From Actinomadura darangshiensis (GTDB taxonomy: Bacteria > Actinomycetota > Actinomycetes > Streptosporangiales > Streptosporangiaceae): 64,000 nt of DNA. The stretch lies in NCBI RefSeq assembly GCF_004349235.1, contig NZ_SMKY01000009.1, positions 1-64,000 of the forward strand. Reading direction: 5' to 3'. The notes beneath the pieces were generated by a model. That model was not told the origin of the DNA. It did no database searches and saw only the letters and a list, made by a program, of their open reading frames with translations. A program made the translations under genes and the position numbers. Below, one piece after another: positions 17,041 to 26,015 of the stretch. Position 1 is the first letter of the stretch. Each line of letters opens with the position of its first letter.

Positions 17041-17076
17041 GCGCCCTCCTATACCCCGCTTGAATCGGAAATGAGG

Positions 17077-18078
17077 TCAGCCGGTGCGCGGGGTGGTGGT
17101 CGAGCCGCGGACGACGAGTTCGCCGGGCAGGACGCGGGGGGCGGGGTGGTGGCCGGCGAGCAGGTCGAGGAGCGCCGTCATGCCCTGCGCGCCGAGTTCC
17201 CCGGCCGGCAGCCGGACGGTCGTCAGCTCCGGTTCCAGCGCCGTCGCCAGCAGGACGTCGTCGAACCCGGTGACCGACAGGTCGGACGGGATGTCCAGGC
17301 CGAGCGCCCGCGCCGCCTTGTAGGCGCCCGCCGCGATCAGGTCGTCGTCGCAGACCAGCGCGGTCGGCGGGTCGGCGGCGGTGAGCAGCCGGGTGGCGGC
17401 GTCCTTCGCGGCCGTGACGTCGATCGCGCAGTCGGCGCGGGTCAGCACGCCGCCGGGCAGGTCCGCGACGACGGCGGCGAGCGCGGCGGCGCGGGCGTGG
17501 AACGTCCACTGGTCCACGCCCGCGGCCACGTGCCCGATCCGGCGGTGGCCGAGCCCGGTGAGGTGCCCGGCGATCGCGCGCATCCCGTCGGCCACGCCGA
17601 AGTCGACCGTGGGAATGGCGCCGTCGGGGCCGCTGTCGAGCATCACGGCGGGCGTGCCCCGGAACTCGCCGAGCGCCTCCACGGCCATCGAGGACGCGAG
17701 GATGCCGTCGATCGCCTCCTGGGGCGCCGCGAACGGGCCGTCGGCGGGGCCGGCCGCGTCGTCCGGCCAGGTCGAGACCACGACACCGAAGCCGTGCTGG
17801 GACGCGACCCGCGCCGCGCCCGTGTAGACGGGGCCGAAGAACGGCGCGGACAGGGTCGGGACCATCAGCAGGACGGTCCGGGTCGTGCCGAGGCGCAGGT
17901 TGCGGGCCGCCTGGTTGGGCCGGTAGCCGAGCCGCTCGGCGGCGCTGCGCACGCTGCGGACCGTGGCGGGGGAGACGCGCCCGTTCCATTTGCCGCCCAG
18001 CACGAGCGAGACCGTGGACTGCGAGACCCCGGCCTCGTGGGCCACGTCCTTGCTGGTCGGACGGCTGACCGCCGGCAC
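17077..18078 (-). CDS. LacI-family transcriptional regulator
   Basis: 333 residues from GTG 18078, with GGGAGG five bases upstream. The N-terminal helix-turn-helix is typical: TSKDVAHEAGVSQSTVSLVLGG, then the hinge region YRPNQAARNLR. A periplasmic-binding-like effector domain follows, ending in the usual GFDD..LA.....LTTVR region. It is divergent from an MFS transporter gene, which it probably represses. Two pairs of direct repeats in the shared promoter region (18108-18127 and 18154-18184) are candidate operators. The ligand is not predictable; a sugar is usual for the family, but the adjacent transporter does not look sugar-specific. Confidence 0.9.
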   Translation of the reverse strand: MPAVSRPTSKDVAHEAGVSQSTVSLVLGGKWNGRVSPATVRSVRSAAERLGYRPNQAARNLRLGTTRTVLLMVPTLSAPFFGPVYTGAARVASQHGFGVVVSTWPDDAAGPADGPFAAPQEAIDGILASSMAVEALGEFRGTPAVMLDSGPDGAIPTVDFGVADGMRAIAGHLTGLGHRRIGHVAAGVDQWTFHARAAALAAVVADLPGGVLTRADCAIDVTAAKDAATRLLTAADPPTALVCDDDLIAAGAYKAARALGLDIPSDLSVTGFDDVLLATALEPELTTVRLPAGELGAQGMTALLDLLAGHHPAPRVLPGELVVRGSTTTPRTG

Positions 18079-18107
18079 CGGTGCCTCCCTGGACGGACCC
18101 TCGGTGT

Positions 18108-18127
18108 GAAATCAGGTACGAAATCAG
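18108..18127. repeat. Direct repeat GAAATCAG x2 near the LacI gene start
   Basis: GAAATCAG occurs at 18108-18115 and 18120-18127, 12 bases apart, immediately upstream of the LacI-family gene. It may be part of its autoregulatory site; the evidence is only the repetition and the location. Confidence 0.35.
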
Positions 18128-18153
18128 ACTAGAGCCGAAGGGTCCGGAAGTGG

Positions 18154-18184
18154 TACGTATGACCGGTCGGGTACTACGTATGAC
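18154..18184. promoter_or_regulatory. Direct repeat TACGTATGAC x2, candidate LacI operators
   Basis: TACGTATGAC is present at 18154-18163 and 18175-18184, 21 bases (two helical turns) apart, each with a palindromic TACGTA core. The palindrome GACCGGTC lies between them. They sit immediately before the MFS transporter gene and face the LacI regulator, a natural position for repressor sites. Confidence 0.5.
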
Positions 18185-18205
18185 GGGATGTTCGGGGGCC
18201 GATCG

Positions 18206-19402
18206 ATGCGGGGCTATGTCGTCTTCCTGCGCCGGCCGTACGCGGGGCGGCTGCTCGGCGGCACGCTCCTCGGCCGGCTGCCCAACGGGATGGGCATGCT
18301 CGCCGTCGTGCTGCACATCCGGGCCGACGACGGCGGCTACCCCCTCGCCGGGACGCTCGCCGCGATCTTCGGGCTGGCGACCGCCGCCGGGCAGCCCGTC
18401 CTCGGCCGCACCATGGACCGGCTCGGCCAGCCGCGCGTCCTGCTGCCCGCCGCCTGCACCGCCGCCGCCGGGTTCGCGCTGCTCGCCGCCGTCGGCGCCG
18501 ACCCGCTCCCGGTGTCCGTCGCCGCCGTGTTCGTCGCCGGGTTCGCCACCCCGCCGCTGGAGGCCGGGCTGCGCGCGCTCTGGCCGGACGTCCTGGACGG
18601 CCCCGAGCAGGTCGACGCCGCCTACGCGCTGGACGCCGCCGCCCAGGAGATCCTCTTCACCGTCGGCCCGCTGCTCGTCGTCGCCGCGGCCGTCGCGAAC
18701 ACCGAGACGGCGCTGCTGCTCACCGGCGCGCTCGGCATCGCCGGGACGCTCGTCGTCGCGCTGTCCGGGCCGTCCCGCAGGTGGCGGGGCGCGCCGCGCG
18801 CCGCCGACTGGGCCGGGCCGCTGCGCTCCTCCGGCCTGCGCGTCCTGCTGCTGTCGCTCGCCTTCGCCGGGATCGCGCTCGGCGTCTACGCCGTCGCCGT
18901 CGTCGCCTACGCCGAGGAGCAGGGCAGCGACCTCGCGTCCGGGCTGCTGCTGGCGTGCATGGCGGGCGGCGCCCTCGCCGGCGGGATCGTCTACGGCGCC
19001 CGGTCGTGGGCGGGCGAGGCGCACCACCGGCTGCCCTGGCTGCTCGCCGCGCTCGCCGCCGGATACGTCCCGCTCGTCCTCGCGCCGGGGCTGCCCGCCA
19101 TGTCGGTGCTCGCGTTCGTCTCCGGCGTCTCCCTCGCCCCCGTGCTGGCGTGCAGCTTCACCCTCGTCGACCGCCTCGCGCCCGCCGGGACCGTCACCGA
19201 GGCGTTCGCGTGGGTCGTCGCGGCCATCGGCGCGGGCGGGTCGCTCGGCTCCTTCGTCTCCGGTTTCGGGCAGGACGTCGCCGGCGTCCCGGGCGCGTTC
19301 GCGGGCGCGGGGGCCGGCGGCGTCCTCGCCCTGCTCCTGTGCCTGCTCGGCGCCCGGACGCTGCGTCCCGCCCCGGCCGTCACCGCCGAGTACGCCGCCT
19401 AG
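18206..19402 (+). CDS. MFS transporter
   Basis: About 398 residues from ATG 18206, which has GGGGG seven bases upstream; ATG 18188 in the same frame is an alternative. Around twelve hydrophobic segments in two halves with a cytoplasmic loop near the middle (PSRRWRGAPRAADWAG) indicate a major facilitator protein. The N-terminal part has the family pattern G-x-x-x-D-R-x-G in LGRTMDRLGQPR. Substrate is unknown; short actinobacterial MFS proteins of this shape are usually exporters. It is divergent from a LacI regulator and convergent with the mannosyltransferase gene, which ends 20 bases away. Confidence 0.87.
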   Translation: MRGYVVFLRRPYAGRLLGGTLLGRLPNGMGMLAVVLHIRADDGGYPLAGTLAAIFGLATAAGQPVLGRTMDRLGQPRVLLPAACTAAAGFALLAAVGADPLPVSVAAVFVAGFATPPLEAGLRALWPDVLDGPEQVDAAYALDAAAQEILFTVGPLLVVAAAVANTETALLLTGALGIAGTLVVALSGPSRRWRGAPRAADWAGPLRSSGLRVLLLSLAFAGIALGVYAVAVVAYAEEQGSDLASGLLLACMAGGALAGGIVYGARSWAGEAHHRLPWLLAALAAGYVPLVLAPGLPAMSVLAFVSGVSLAPVLACSFTLVDRLAPAGTVTEAFAWVVAAIGAGGSLGSFVSGFGQDVAGVPGAFAGAGAGGVLALLLCLLGARTLRPAPAVTAEYAA

Positions 19403-19421
19403 CCCTGCCTCCGGCCGGGCG

Positions 19422-21110
19422 TCACACCCAGGACTGGAACCAGATCCGGTTGTGCCACTCGTCGTACGGGAGCGTCTGCGCGGACAGGATCGGATAGAAG
19501 TACGCGAAGTTCGCCAGCACCACCAGGACGAACGCCCCGGCGGCCGCGGCGCCGACCAGCCGCCGGATGCCCGCCCCCGGCACCGGCACCGGCGCGTGCG
19601 CCCCGGGCGACGCCTCCGTCGGCGGGTCGCCGGCGGACGGGGAGGTCTCCTCGTAGCCGCTCTCACCGGGCGGCGCCGCGTGCGCGCCCGCCCCCCAGGC
19701 GGGCGCGGGACCTATCAGATAGCCCAGGACCAGGACGACCGCCAGCACCATGAACGGGATCAGCGGCGTCGCGTAGAACAGGAACATCGTCCGCTCGCCG
19801 AACGCCGACGGGAACCAGGTCAGCCAGCCCGCGAGGAAGCCGAGCAGGATCGCCCCGGCCCGCCAGTCCCGCAGGATCAGCCAGAGGAACACCACGACGA
19901 TCAGCGCGACCAGCGCGCCCCACCACAGCGCGGGCGTCCCGATCCCGAGGATCTCCCGCGAGCAGCGGGACGCCCCGCCGCACGCGTTCTTCGGCTCGGT
20001 GTAGAAGAACGCGACCGGGCGGCGCAGGATCGGCCAGTCCCACGGCCACGACTGGTACGGGTGCTTGGCGTCCAGGCCGGTATGGAAGTGGAGCATCTCC
20101 GCGTGGTAGTGCCACAGGTTCGGCATCGCCTCGAACGGGCGCCACAGGGGGTCGCCGGACACCGTGCCGCGTCCCCAGCCGCCCGGCTTGAAGATCCACC
20201 CCCACCAGGTCGCCAGGTAGGTGACCAGGCCCACCACGACGAGCTGCACGAACGCCGGGACGGCCTCCAGCAGCATCGTGCCCGTGAACGGGGACCGCAC
20301 CCCGGCGGCGCGGCGGGCGCCGAAGTCCCACAGGACGACCATCACCCCGAACGCGGCGAGGTAGAAGATCCCCGTCCACTTGGTGGCGCAGGCCAGGCCG
20401 AGGCAGACGCCCGCGCCCCACCGCCAGCCGTGCGCGAGGAACGGCCCGTACACCGAGGTCTCGCCGCGCTCGATCTTCTCGGCGAGGGTGCGTCTGGACC
20501 GGTCCCGGTCGTTCACCAGGCACGCGAACCCGGCCAGGATCCAGAACATGACGAAGACGTCCAGCAGCGCGGCCCGGCTGGTCACGAACGCCAGGCCGTC
20601 CAGCGCTAGCAGCAGCCCGGCGGTGCAGCCGAGCAGCGTCGAGCCCGTCATCCGGCGCGCGAGCCGGCACAGGATCAGCACCGACAGCGTCCCGGCCAGT
20701 GCGGGCATGAACCGCCAGCCGAACGGCGTCGCGCCGAACATCCACTCGCCGATCGCGATCATCCATTTGCCGAACGGCGGATGCGCGACGAACGAGGGCC
20801 CGCTGCCCCAGATGTGGGCGTCCGGATCGGCGATGAGCATCTTGTCGGCGTTCTCGACGGTGTTGTGCTCCCAGCCGAACTTCAGCAGCGCGAGCGCGTC
20901 CTTGGCGTAGTAGGTCTCGTCGAACACCACCGCCTTCGGCGTCCCCAGCCGGTCGAACCGCAGGTACGCGGCCAGCGCCGTGACCAGCAGCGGCCCCAGC
21001 CAGGACAGCAGCGAGCTCCCCGGCACCGCGGGGGCGAGCCACTCCCGGAGCGAGGGCGTCCGGCGCCTGGACGTGATGGTCGGGGCGGAAGCCAGATCCG
21101 TCGTCGCCAT
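19422..21110 (-). CDS. Polyprenyl-phosphate-mannose protein mannosyltransferase (GT39)
   Basis: 562 residues from ATG 21110. It is a multi-pass GT-C membrane enzyme. The first extracytoplasmic loop carries the conserved acidic pair in FDETYYAKDALALLKFGWE, and the loop also has HPPFGKW. About ten to eleven hydrophobic segments follow, and the C-terminal membrane block is interrupted by a Pro/Gly/Ser-rich loop. PMTs transfer mannose from polyprenyl phosphate to Ser/Thr of secreted proteins during Sec export, as Rv1002c does in mycobacteria. It is divergent from rsmI, with only about 67 bases between starts; this neighbourhood is widespread in actinobacteria. Confidence 0.92.
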   Translation of the reverse strand: MATTDLASAPTITSRRRTPSLREWLAPAVPGSSLLSWLGPLLVTALAAYLRFDRLGTPKAVVFDETYYAKDALALLKFGWEHNTVENADKMLIADPDAHIWGSGPSFVAHPPFGKWMIAIGEWMFGATPFGWRFMPALAGTLSVLILCRLARRMTGSTLLGCTAGLLLALDGLAFVTSRAALLDVFVMFWILAGFACLVNDRDRSRRTLAEKIERGETSVYGPFLAHGWRWGAGVCLGLACATKWTGIFYLAAFGVMVVLWDFGARRAAGVRSPFTGTMLLEAVPAFVQLVVVGLVTYLATWWGWIFKPGGWGRGTVSGDPLWRPFEAMPNLWHYHAEMLHFHTGLDAKHPYQSWPWDWPILRRPVAFFYTEPKNACGGASRCSREILGIGTPALWWGALVALIVVVFLWLILRDWRAGAILLGFLAGWLTWFPSAFGERTMFLFYATPLIPFMVLAVVLVLGYLIGPAPAWGAGAHAAPPGESGYEETSPSAGDPPTEASPGAHAPVPVPGAGIRRLVGAAAAGAFVLVVLANFAYFYPILSAQTLPYDEWHNRIWFQSWV

Positions 21111-21177
21111 GGGGCGAGTGTACGGGCGCCCGTGCGCGGCGCCACCGCGCCGCCGGTGAGATGGGAGGATGGCCCGC

Positions 21178-22014
21178 GTGACGGGGACCTTGCTGCTTGC
21201 CGGGGCGCCGATCGGGCGGGTCGAGGACGCGTCCGGACGGCTGCGGAGCGCGCTGGCCGCCGCGCCGGTGATCGCGGCCGAGGACACCCGGCGGCTGCGG
21301 CGGCTGGCGGGCGACCTCGGCGTGGAGATCGCGGCGCGCGTCGTGTCCTACAACGACCTGAACGAGCGGGCGCGGGCGGCCGGGCTGGTGGCGGAGCTGC
21401 TCGCCGGACGGGACGTCCTCGTCATCACCGACGCGGGCATGCCGGGCGTGTCGGACCCCGGGTACCGGCTCGTCGTGGCGGCCGTCGCCGCGGGCGTCGA
21501 GGTCACGGTGCTGCCCGGTCCGTCCGCCGTCACGGCCGCGCTGGCGGTGTCGGGCCTGCCCACCGACCGGTTCTGCTTCGAGGGGTTCCCGCCGCGCAAG
21601 CCGGGCGAGCGGTCCCGGCGGCTGGCCGCGCTGGCCGGCGAGCCGCGCACGCTGGTGTTCTTCGAGTCGCCGCGCCGGCTGCCCGCCACCCTCGCGGCGA
21701 TGGCGGACGCGTTCGGCGCGGACCGTCCCGCCGCGGTGTGCCGCGAGCTGACCAAGACCTACGAGGAGGTCCGGCGCGGGACGCTGGCCGACCTCGCCGC
21801 GTGGGCCGAGCCCGGCGTGCTGGGCGAGATCACGCTGGTCGTCGGAGGCGCGCCGGAGCCGGAGGGCCTGTCGGACCCGGCCGACCTGGCGGCGGCGGTC
21901 GCGGTCCGCGAGGAGGCCGGCACGCCCCGCAAGCAGGCCATCGCGGAGGTCGCCAAGGAGAACGGCACGCCTAAACGCTTTGTTTACGACGCCGTTGTCA
22001 AGGCCAGGAAATAG
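21178..22014 (+). CDS. rsmI: 16S rRNA (cytidine-1402-2'-O)-methyltransferase
   Basis: 278 residues from GTG 21178; GGGAGG lies nine bases upstream, whereas ATG 21169 would touch it. It belongs to the tetrapyrrole-methylase fold. Signatures are GTLLLAGAPIG, the EDTRRLRRL segment, the SAM-binding TDAGMPGVSDPGYRLV and LPGPSAVTAAL, then FEGFPPRKPGER. It 2'-O-methylates C1402 of 16S rRNA, using SAM. The C-terminal extension ends in a lysine-rich tail with a helix-turn-helix-like KQAIAEVAKENGTPKRFVYDAVVK, normal for RsmI. Confidence 0.95.
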   Translation: MTGTLLLAGAPIGRVEDASGRLRSALAAAPVIAAEDTRRLRRLAGDLGVEIAARVVSYNDLNERARAAGLVAELLAGRDVLVITDAGMPGVSDPGYRLVVAAVAAGVEVTVLPGPSAVTAALAVSGLPTDRFCFEGFPPRKPGERSRRLAALAGEPRTLVFFESPRRLPATLAAMADAFGADRPAAVCRELTKTYEEVRRGTLADLAAWAEPGVLGEITLVVGGAPEPEGLSDPADLAAAVAVREEAGTPRKQAIAEVAKENGTPKRFVYDAVVKARK

Positions 22015-22150
22015 TCACCGGCATCGGACCGGTCCAACCAGTTCTTTCTGGGCATAACCCGATCGGTGGCTCTCCGCGCGGAGCAGGATGGAGACGGCGA
22101 GGTCACCATGGAAGCAGACGCGCCAGACGGCCGCCGAGGGGGTGAGTGCC

Positions 22151-22453
22151 GTGCAGGACGAGTGGTCGAACCACGAGGTGTGGGTCTTCGAGTGCCTGAG
22201 CTGTGCGACGACGTGGGACGAGGAGTTCGAGGTCCGGCACTTCGGCGACGGGCACGGCAACCAGGCGGTCGTCTACGAGCGGAGCGGCCAGCCGTGCACG
22301 ACGCCCTGGATGGACCGCTCCTGCCCCGTGTGCGGGAGCCAGAACGTCAAGGCGCTGTCCGCGATGCGCGGCAAGGAGGGCGAGATCCCGAAGGCGCGCA
22401 GCGGCAGCGACGTGGCGATGGTGTTCCACCTCCGCCGGATGCACGCCTGGTAA
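22151..22453 (+). CDS. Small zinc-ribbon-like protein
   Basis: About 100 residues from GTG 22151, which has GAGGGG nine bases upstream; ATG 22088 would add 21 residues without similarity to a signal. Two cysteine pairs, CLSC and CPVC, about 47 residues apart suggest a zinc ribbon. The segment between them is acidic and aromatic. No catalytic motif is visible. It lies between rsmI and a convergent membrane glycosyltransferase gene. The function is unknown; the ribbon could bind DNA, RNA or a partner protein. Confidence 0.65.
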   Translation: MQDEWSNHEVWVFECLSCATTWDEEFEVRHFGDGHGNQAVVYERSGQPCTTPWMDRSCPVCGSQNVKALSAMRGKEGEIPKARSGSDVAMVFHLRRMHAW

Positions 22454-22465
22454 AGCCGCTGCCGG

Positions 22466-24175
22466 TCAGGCGGGGACCTTCGGGCTCTCCGGAGCGTCCT
22501 CGCTCTCCCGGGCGTCCTCGGGCGCCCCGACGCGGCCGCGTCCGGTGAGGCGGCGGGTCCAGCCGGCCGCCGCCGCGCGGGCCTCAGGCCGGAACGCGAT
22601 CCCGGCGGCGAGAGCCGCGAGCGGGACGGCGGGCAGCACGTACCGGTAGTCGAACTCGGCGGTCGCGGCCGGCGCCAGCAGCAGCCCGGTCGCGAGCGTC
22701 CACGGCAGCAGCGCCTCGCCGCCGAACCGCCGCCACAGCGGGACCAGCCCGGCCAGGCCGAGCAGCAGGATGCCGCCGACCATCGTCCCGCGGAGGTAGA
22801 CGACGTCCTGGTAGCCGCGGGCGGCCCCGGCGAACGGCTCCACGACCTGGGTGCGGGCGTTGCCGTGCTCGTAGCCCTTGGCGTCCTGCGCCGCCGTCCC
22901 GCCGCCCGGCATGTGCCAGTCGGGCAGCGGCCTGCTCTTCTTCTCGAACTCGTACTGCGAGTACGTCGCCGGGTCGGGGAACACCGTGCGGTCCCACCGG
23001 AAGACGCGGAAGAAGTCGTGCGCGACGACCTGGAGGTAGTCGAGCGGCTGCGCGATGATCGCCCGCTTGGCGAAGTCGTTGCCGAGCGCGTTGTTGTCGG
23101 CGCTGAACCGGGTGCCGGTGTAGCGGTTGAGCGGGGAGCGGGCGTTCCAGATGCCGTCCTGGGAGTTGGGCAGCCGGTTCGCGGGCTCGGTGCACAGCGG
23201 GTACTCGCTGACCGGCAGGTTCTTCATCTGGTGGCAGTCGGCGAACTTGTACACCCGTGCGTACAGGAAGATGCCGTTGCTCTCGGTGATGGCGAACTTG
23301 TCGCTGTCGGCCTTGTACCAGCCCATGTACATCAGCACCGGCAGCATGCACGCGGTCAGCGTGACCGCCATCAGCCGCCAGCCGCTGCGCCGGATCAGCA
23401 TGTACGCCAGCACGCCGAGCAGCACCGGCATGCCGACCGACCGGGTCAGCCAGGCCAGCCCGACGATGAGCCCGACCGCCGCGGCGATCTTCCAGGTCGG
23501 GCGGTCGTGCCACAGCAGCAGCGTGACCGCGCACATCACCAGGAAGGTGAACATCGTGTCCGACAGGACCAGGTGCTCCAGCTGCAGCTGGTAGGCGTCC
23601 AGCAGGACCGGGGCGGACGCGAGCGCCGCGCCCCAGCCGGGCAGCCGGAACTTGCGGCGCAGCAGGGCGTAGATCATCACGCCCATGCCGAGGCCCATGA
23701 GGTGCTGGACCGCCGCGACGAGCGCGAAGCTGTGGAAGGGCCTGAGCAGGACCAGCAGGAACGAGTACCCGTCCGGCCGCAGCGGGTGCGGGTACGGGTC
23801 CATCGCGACGTTCAGGTAGTCGAAGCTGTCGTTGAAGAACATCACCGGCTGGTAGCCGAGCATCGCGACGAGCCGGAGCAGCGCGGCTGTGGCAATGATC
23901 ACACTGAACGCCGGGTGCCGGCGCGCCAGCGTCCACAGGCCGCGGGCCCGCCGCCTGCCGCCGGCCTCGGCGGTGTCCCCATCCGGCGTGTCGGATTCCG
24001 GGCCGGACTTATCAGCCGATTCCGGATGGTCCTTAACGGCCGTGCCCGAATCCGGGGCGGTCGCCGCCCCGTCGGGCGTGTCGCCCGCCGGCCCGGCCGC
24101 GCCGGCCGTGGCCACGGCCGTGCCGCCGTGCGCCGCCTCGTCGAGCGCGGTGTCCCGCGGCGATTCCCCCGCCAC
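22466..24175 (-). CDS. Integral membrane glycosyltransferase-like protein (GT-C fold)
   Basis: About 569 residues from GTG 24175, chosen because GGAGGT lies six bases upstream. The first 110 residues are disordered, rich in Ala, Gly, Asp and Thr. About eleven membrane segments follow. The first outer loop has FNDSFDYLNVAMDPYPHPLRPDGYSF, with an acidic motif like that of ArnT/PMT-type lipid-linked sugar transferases. A large soluble outer loop of about 150 residues precedes the last membrane helices. It is divergent from a GT2 polyprenyl-phosphate sugar synthase gene, which may supply its donor. Donor and acceptor are unknown. Confidence 0.8.
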   Translation of the reverse strand: MAGESPRDTALDEAAHGGTAVATAGAAGPAGDTPDGAATAPDSGTAVKDHPESADKSGPESDTPDGDTAEAGGRRRARGLWTLARRHPAFSVIIATAALLRLVAMLGYQPVMFFNDSFDYLNVAMDPYPHPLRPDGYSFLLVLLRPFHSFALVAAVQHLMGLGMGVMIYALLRRKFRLPGWGAALASAPVLLDAYQLQLEHLVLSDTMFTFLVMCAVTLLLWHDRPTWKIAAAVGLIVGLAWLTRSVGMPVLLGVLAYMLIRRSGWRLMAVTLTACMLPVLMYMGWYKADSDKFAITESNGIFLYARVYKFADCHQMKNLPVSEYPLCTEPANRLPNSQDGIWNARSPLNRYTGTRFSADNNALGNDFAKRAIIAQPLDYLQVVAHDFFRVFRWDRTVFPDPATYSQYEFEKKSRPLPDWHMPGGGTAAQDAKGYEHGNARTQVVEPFAGAARGYQDVVYLRGTMVGGILLLGLAGLVPLWRRFGGEALLPWTLATGLLLAPAATAEFDYRYVLPAVPLAALAAGIAFRPEARAAAAGWTRRLTGRGRVGAPEDARESEDAPESPKVPA

Positions 24176-24473
24176 TGCCGGACCTCCCTTTCCTCCCACG
24201 ACGCGCGTCACAGCCGACCCACCCCTTCCGGGCCGCCGTGCCCGTATGCTTGACGTCCTAGCCTGCCGCCCGCGACCGTGGCGGAGAGGGTTTTTCGGTT
24301 GCAAGTGGGCAACACGATACGGGTGCTCTTGACGAGAGCGGCCATCATCACCCGTCCCCGGCAGGCATCATGAACGACGACGGGCCGCCGTGCGGAACAA
24401 CTGAGATTAGTGGAAAACACCGCAGCGGGTCACTCGAGGTAACGACGCCACCAGGGGTAACGAAGGAGATCGT

Positions 24474-25802
24474 GTGGAACTCTCCGTAGTGATGCCATGT
24501 CTGAACGAGGCCGAGACGGTCGAGACCTGCGTCCGCAAGACGATCGGGTTCTTCGAGGACAAGGGCATCGACGGCGAGGTCGTCATCGCCGACAACGGCA
24601 GCACCGACGGCAGCCAGCAGCTCGCCCGGGACGCGGGCGCGCGAGTCGTCCCGGTGATCGACAAGGGCTACGGCAACGCCTTGATGGGCGGCATCCGCGC
24701 CGCGCGCGGCAAGTACGTCGCGATGGGCGACGCCGACGACTCCTACGACTTCGCCACCCTCGGCCCGTTCCTGGACGAGCTGCGCGGCGGCGCCGACCTC
24801 GTGATGGGCAACCGGTTCAAGGGCGGCATCGCCGAGGGCGCCATGCCGCCGCTGCACCGCTACCTCGGCAACCCGGTGCTCAGCTTCGTCGGCCGGCTGT
24901 TCTTCGGCAGCAAGATCGGCGACTTCCACTGCGGGCTGCGCGCCTTCAACAAGGACGCCATCCTGCGGCTCGGCCTGCAGACCGGCGGCATGGAGTTCGC
25001 CAGCGAGATGGTCGTCAAGGCGACCCTGCACGGCTACGACATCCGCGAGGTCCCGACCACCCTGTCCCCGGACGGGCGGACCCGGGCCCCGCACCTCAAC
25101 ACCTGGCGTGACGGTTGGCGTCATCTCCGCTTCCTCATGCTCTTCAGCCCCCGCTGGCTGTTCCTTATCCCCGGATTGGTCTTCATGACTCTCGGCCTGC
25201 TGGCCGGGATCGCGCTGTCGACCGGCCCGGTCACCGTCGGGGAGATCGCCTTCGACGTCGACACGCTGGTCGGCGCGTCCGCCGCGCTGGTCATCGGCTT
25301 CCAGGCGGTGCTGTTCGCGCTGCTCACGAAGGTCTACGCGATGCAGGAGGGATTCCTGCCGCACGACCGCCGGGTCCAGAAGATCATCGACTGGTGGAGC
25401 CTGGAGCGCGGCCTGCTGATCGGCGGGGTGCTCGCCGTCGCCGGCCTCGGCGGCCTCGTCGCCTCGCTGCTGCACTGGCGCGTCAACAGCTTCGGCGAAC
25501 TCGACCCGCGGCACTCGCTGCGCATCGTCGTGCCCGCCGCGACCGCGCTCGTGATGAGCTTCCAGGCCATCTTCGCCTCGCTGTTCGTCAGCATCCTCGG
25601 CATCCGCCGCCGCCAGCACCCGCCGCTCACCGACCCGGCCGAGGAGGCCGCGGGCGTCGTGGACGCCGAGGCGCACAAGGTCGCCAAGAGCGGCGCCGCC
25701 AAGGGCGATGCCGCGGAGGCGGAGAAGCCGGAGGCCGGCAGGGTGGCCGCCGGGAAGACCACCGAGAGCGGCGGCGCCGGCGAGGACGCGTCCGAGAGCT
25801 GA
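24474..25802 (+). CDS. GT2 glycosyltransferase, polyprenyl-phosphate sugar synthase type
   Basis: 442 residues from GTG 24474 behind AAGGAG. An N-terminal GT2 catalytic domain (about 1-215) has VVMPCLNEAETV, ADNGSTDGS, the metal-binding GDADDSYDF and GDFHCGLRAF. Four membrane segments follow (about 220-380), then a charged Ala/Glu/Lys tail. This architecture matches dolichol/polyprenyl-phosphate glucose or mannose synthases that load a sugar on the lipid carrier at the cytosolic face. Three GT-C-like membrane proteins are encoded within 5 kb and could use the product. The sugar is not predictable. Confidence 0.87.
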   Translation: MELSVVMPCLNEAETVETCVRKTIGFFEDKGIDGEVVIADNGSTDGSQQLARDAGARVVPVIDKGYGNALMGGIRAARGKYVAMGDADDSYDFATLGPFLDELRGGADLVMGNRFKGGIAEGAMPPLHRYLGNPVLSFVGRLFFGSKIGDFHCGLRAFNKDAILRLGLQTGGMEFASEMVVKATLHGYDIREVPTTLSPDGRTRAPHLNTWRDGWRHLRFLMLFSPRWLFLIPGLVFMTLGLLAGIALSTGPVTVGEIAFDVDTLVGASAALVIGFQAVLFALLTKVYAMQEGFLPHDRRVQKIIDWWSLERGLLIGGVLAVAGLGGLVASLLHWRVNSFGELDPRHSLRIVVPAATALVMSFQAIFASLFVSILGIRRRQHPPLTDPAEEAAGVVDAEAHKVAKSGAAKGDAAEAEKPEAGRVAAGKTTESGGAGEDASES

Positions 25803-26015
25803 CCGGCCGCGCCCGCACCCCGGCGCGCGGCATCCGTCCCGGCATGCCCGGAGTTCGTCACGATGTGAAATGACGCCCGGACGGATCGTGCCCAAACCGC
25901 AGAAGTCGCTGAGCGTTCCCGGGCCGGGGGCCGGTGCCCCGGCCGCACTGTGACAGGCTTGACCGTCGATGGATCTCCGTTTCCCGACCGACCGCGCCCG
26001 GCGCGCCGTGCCGCG

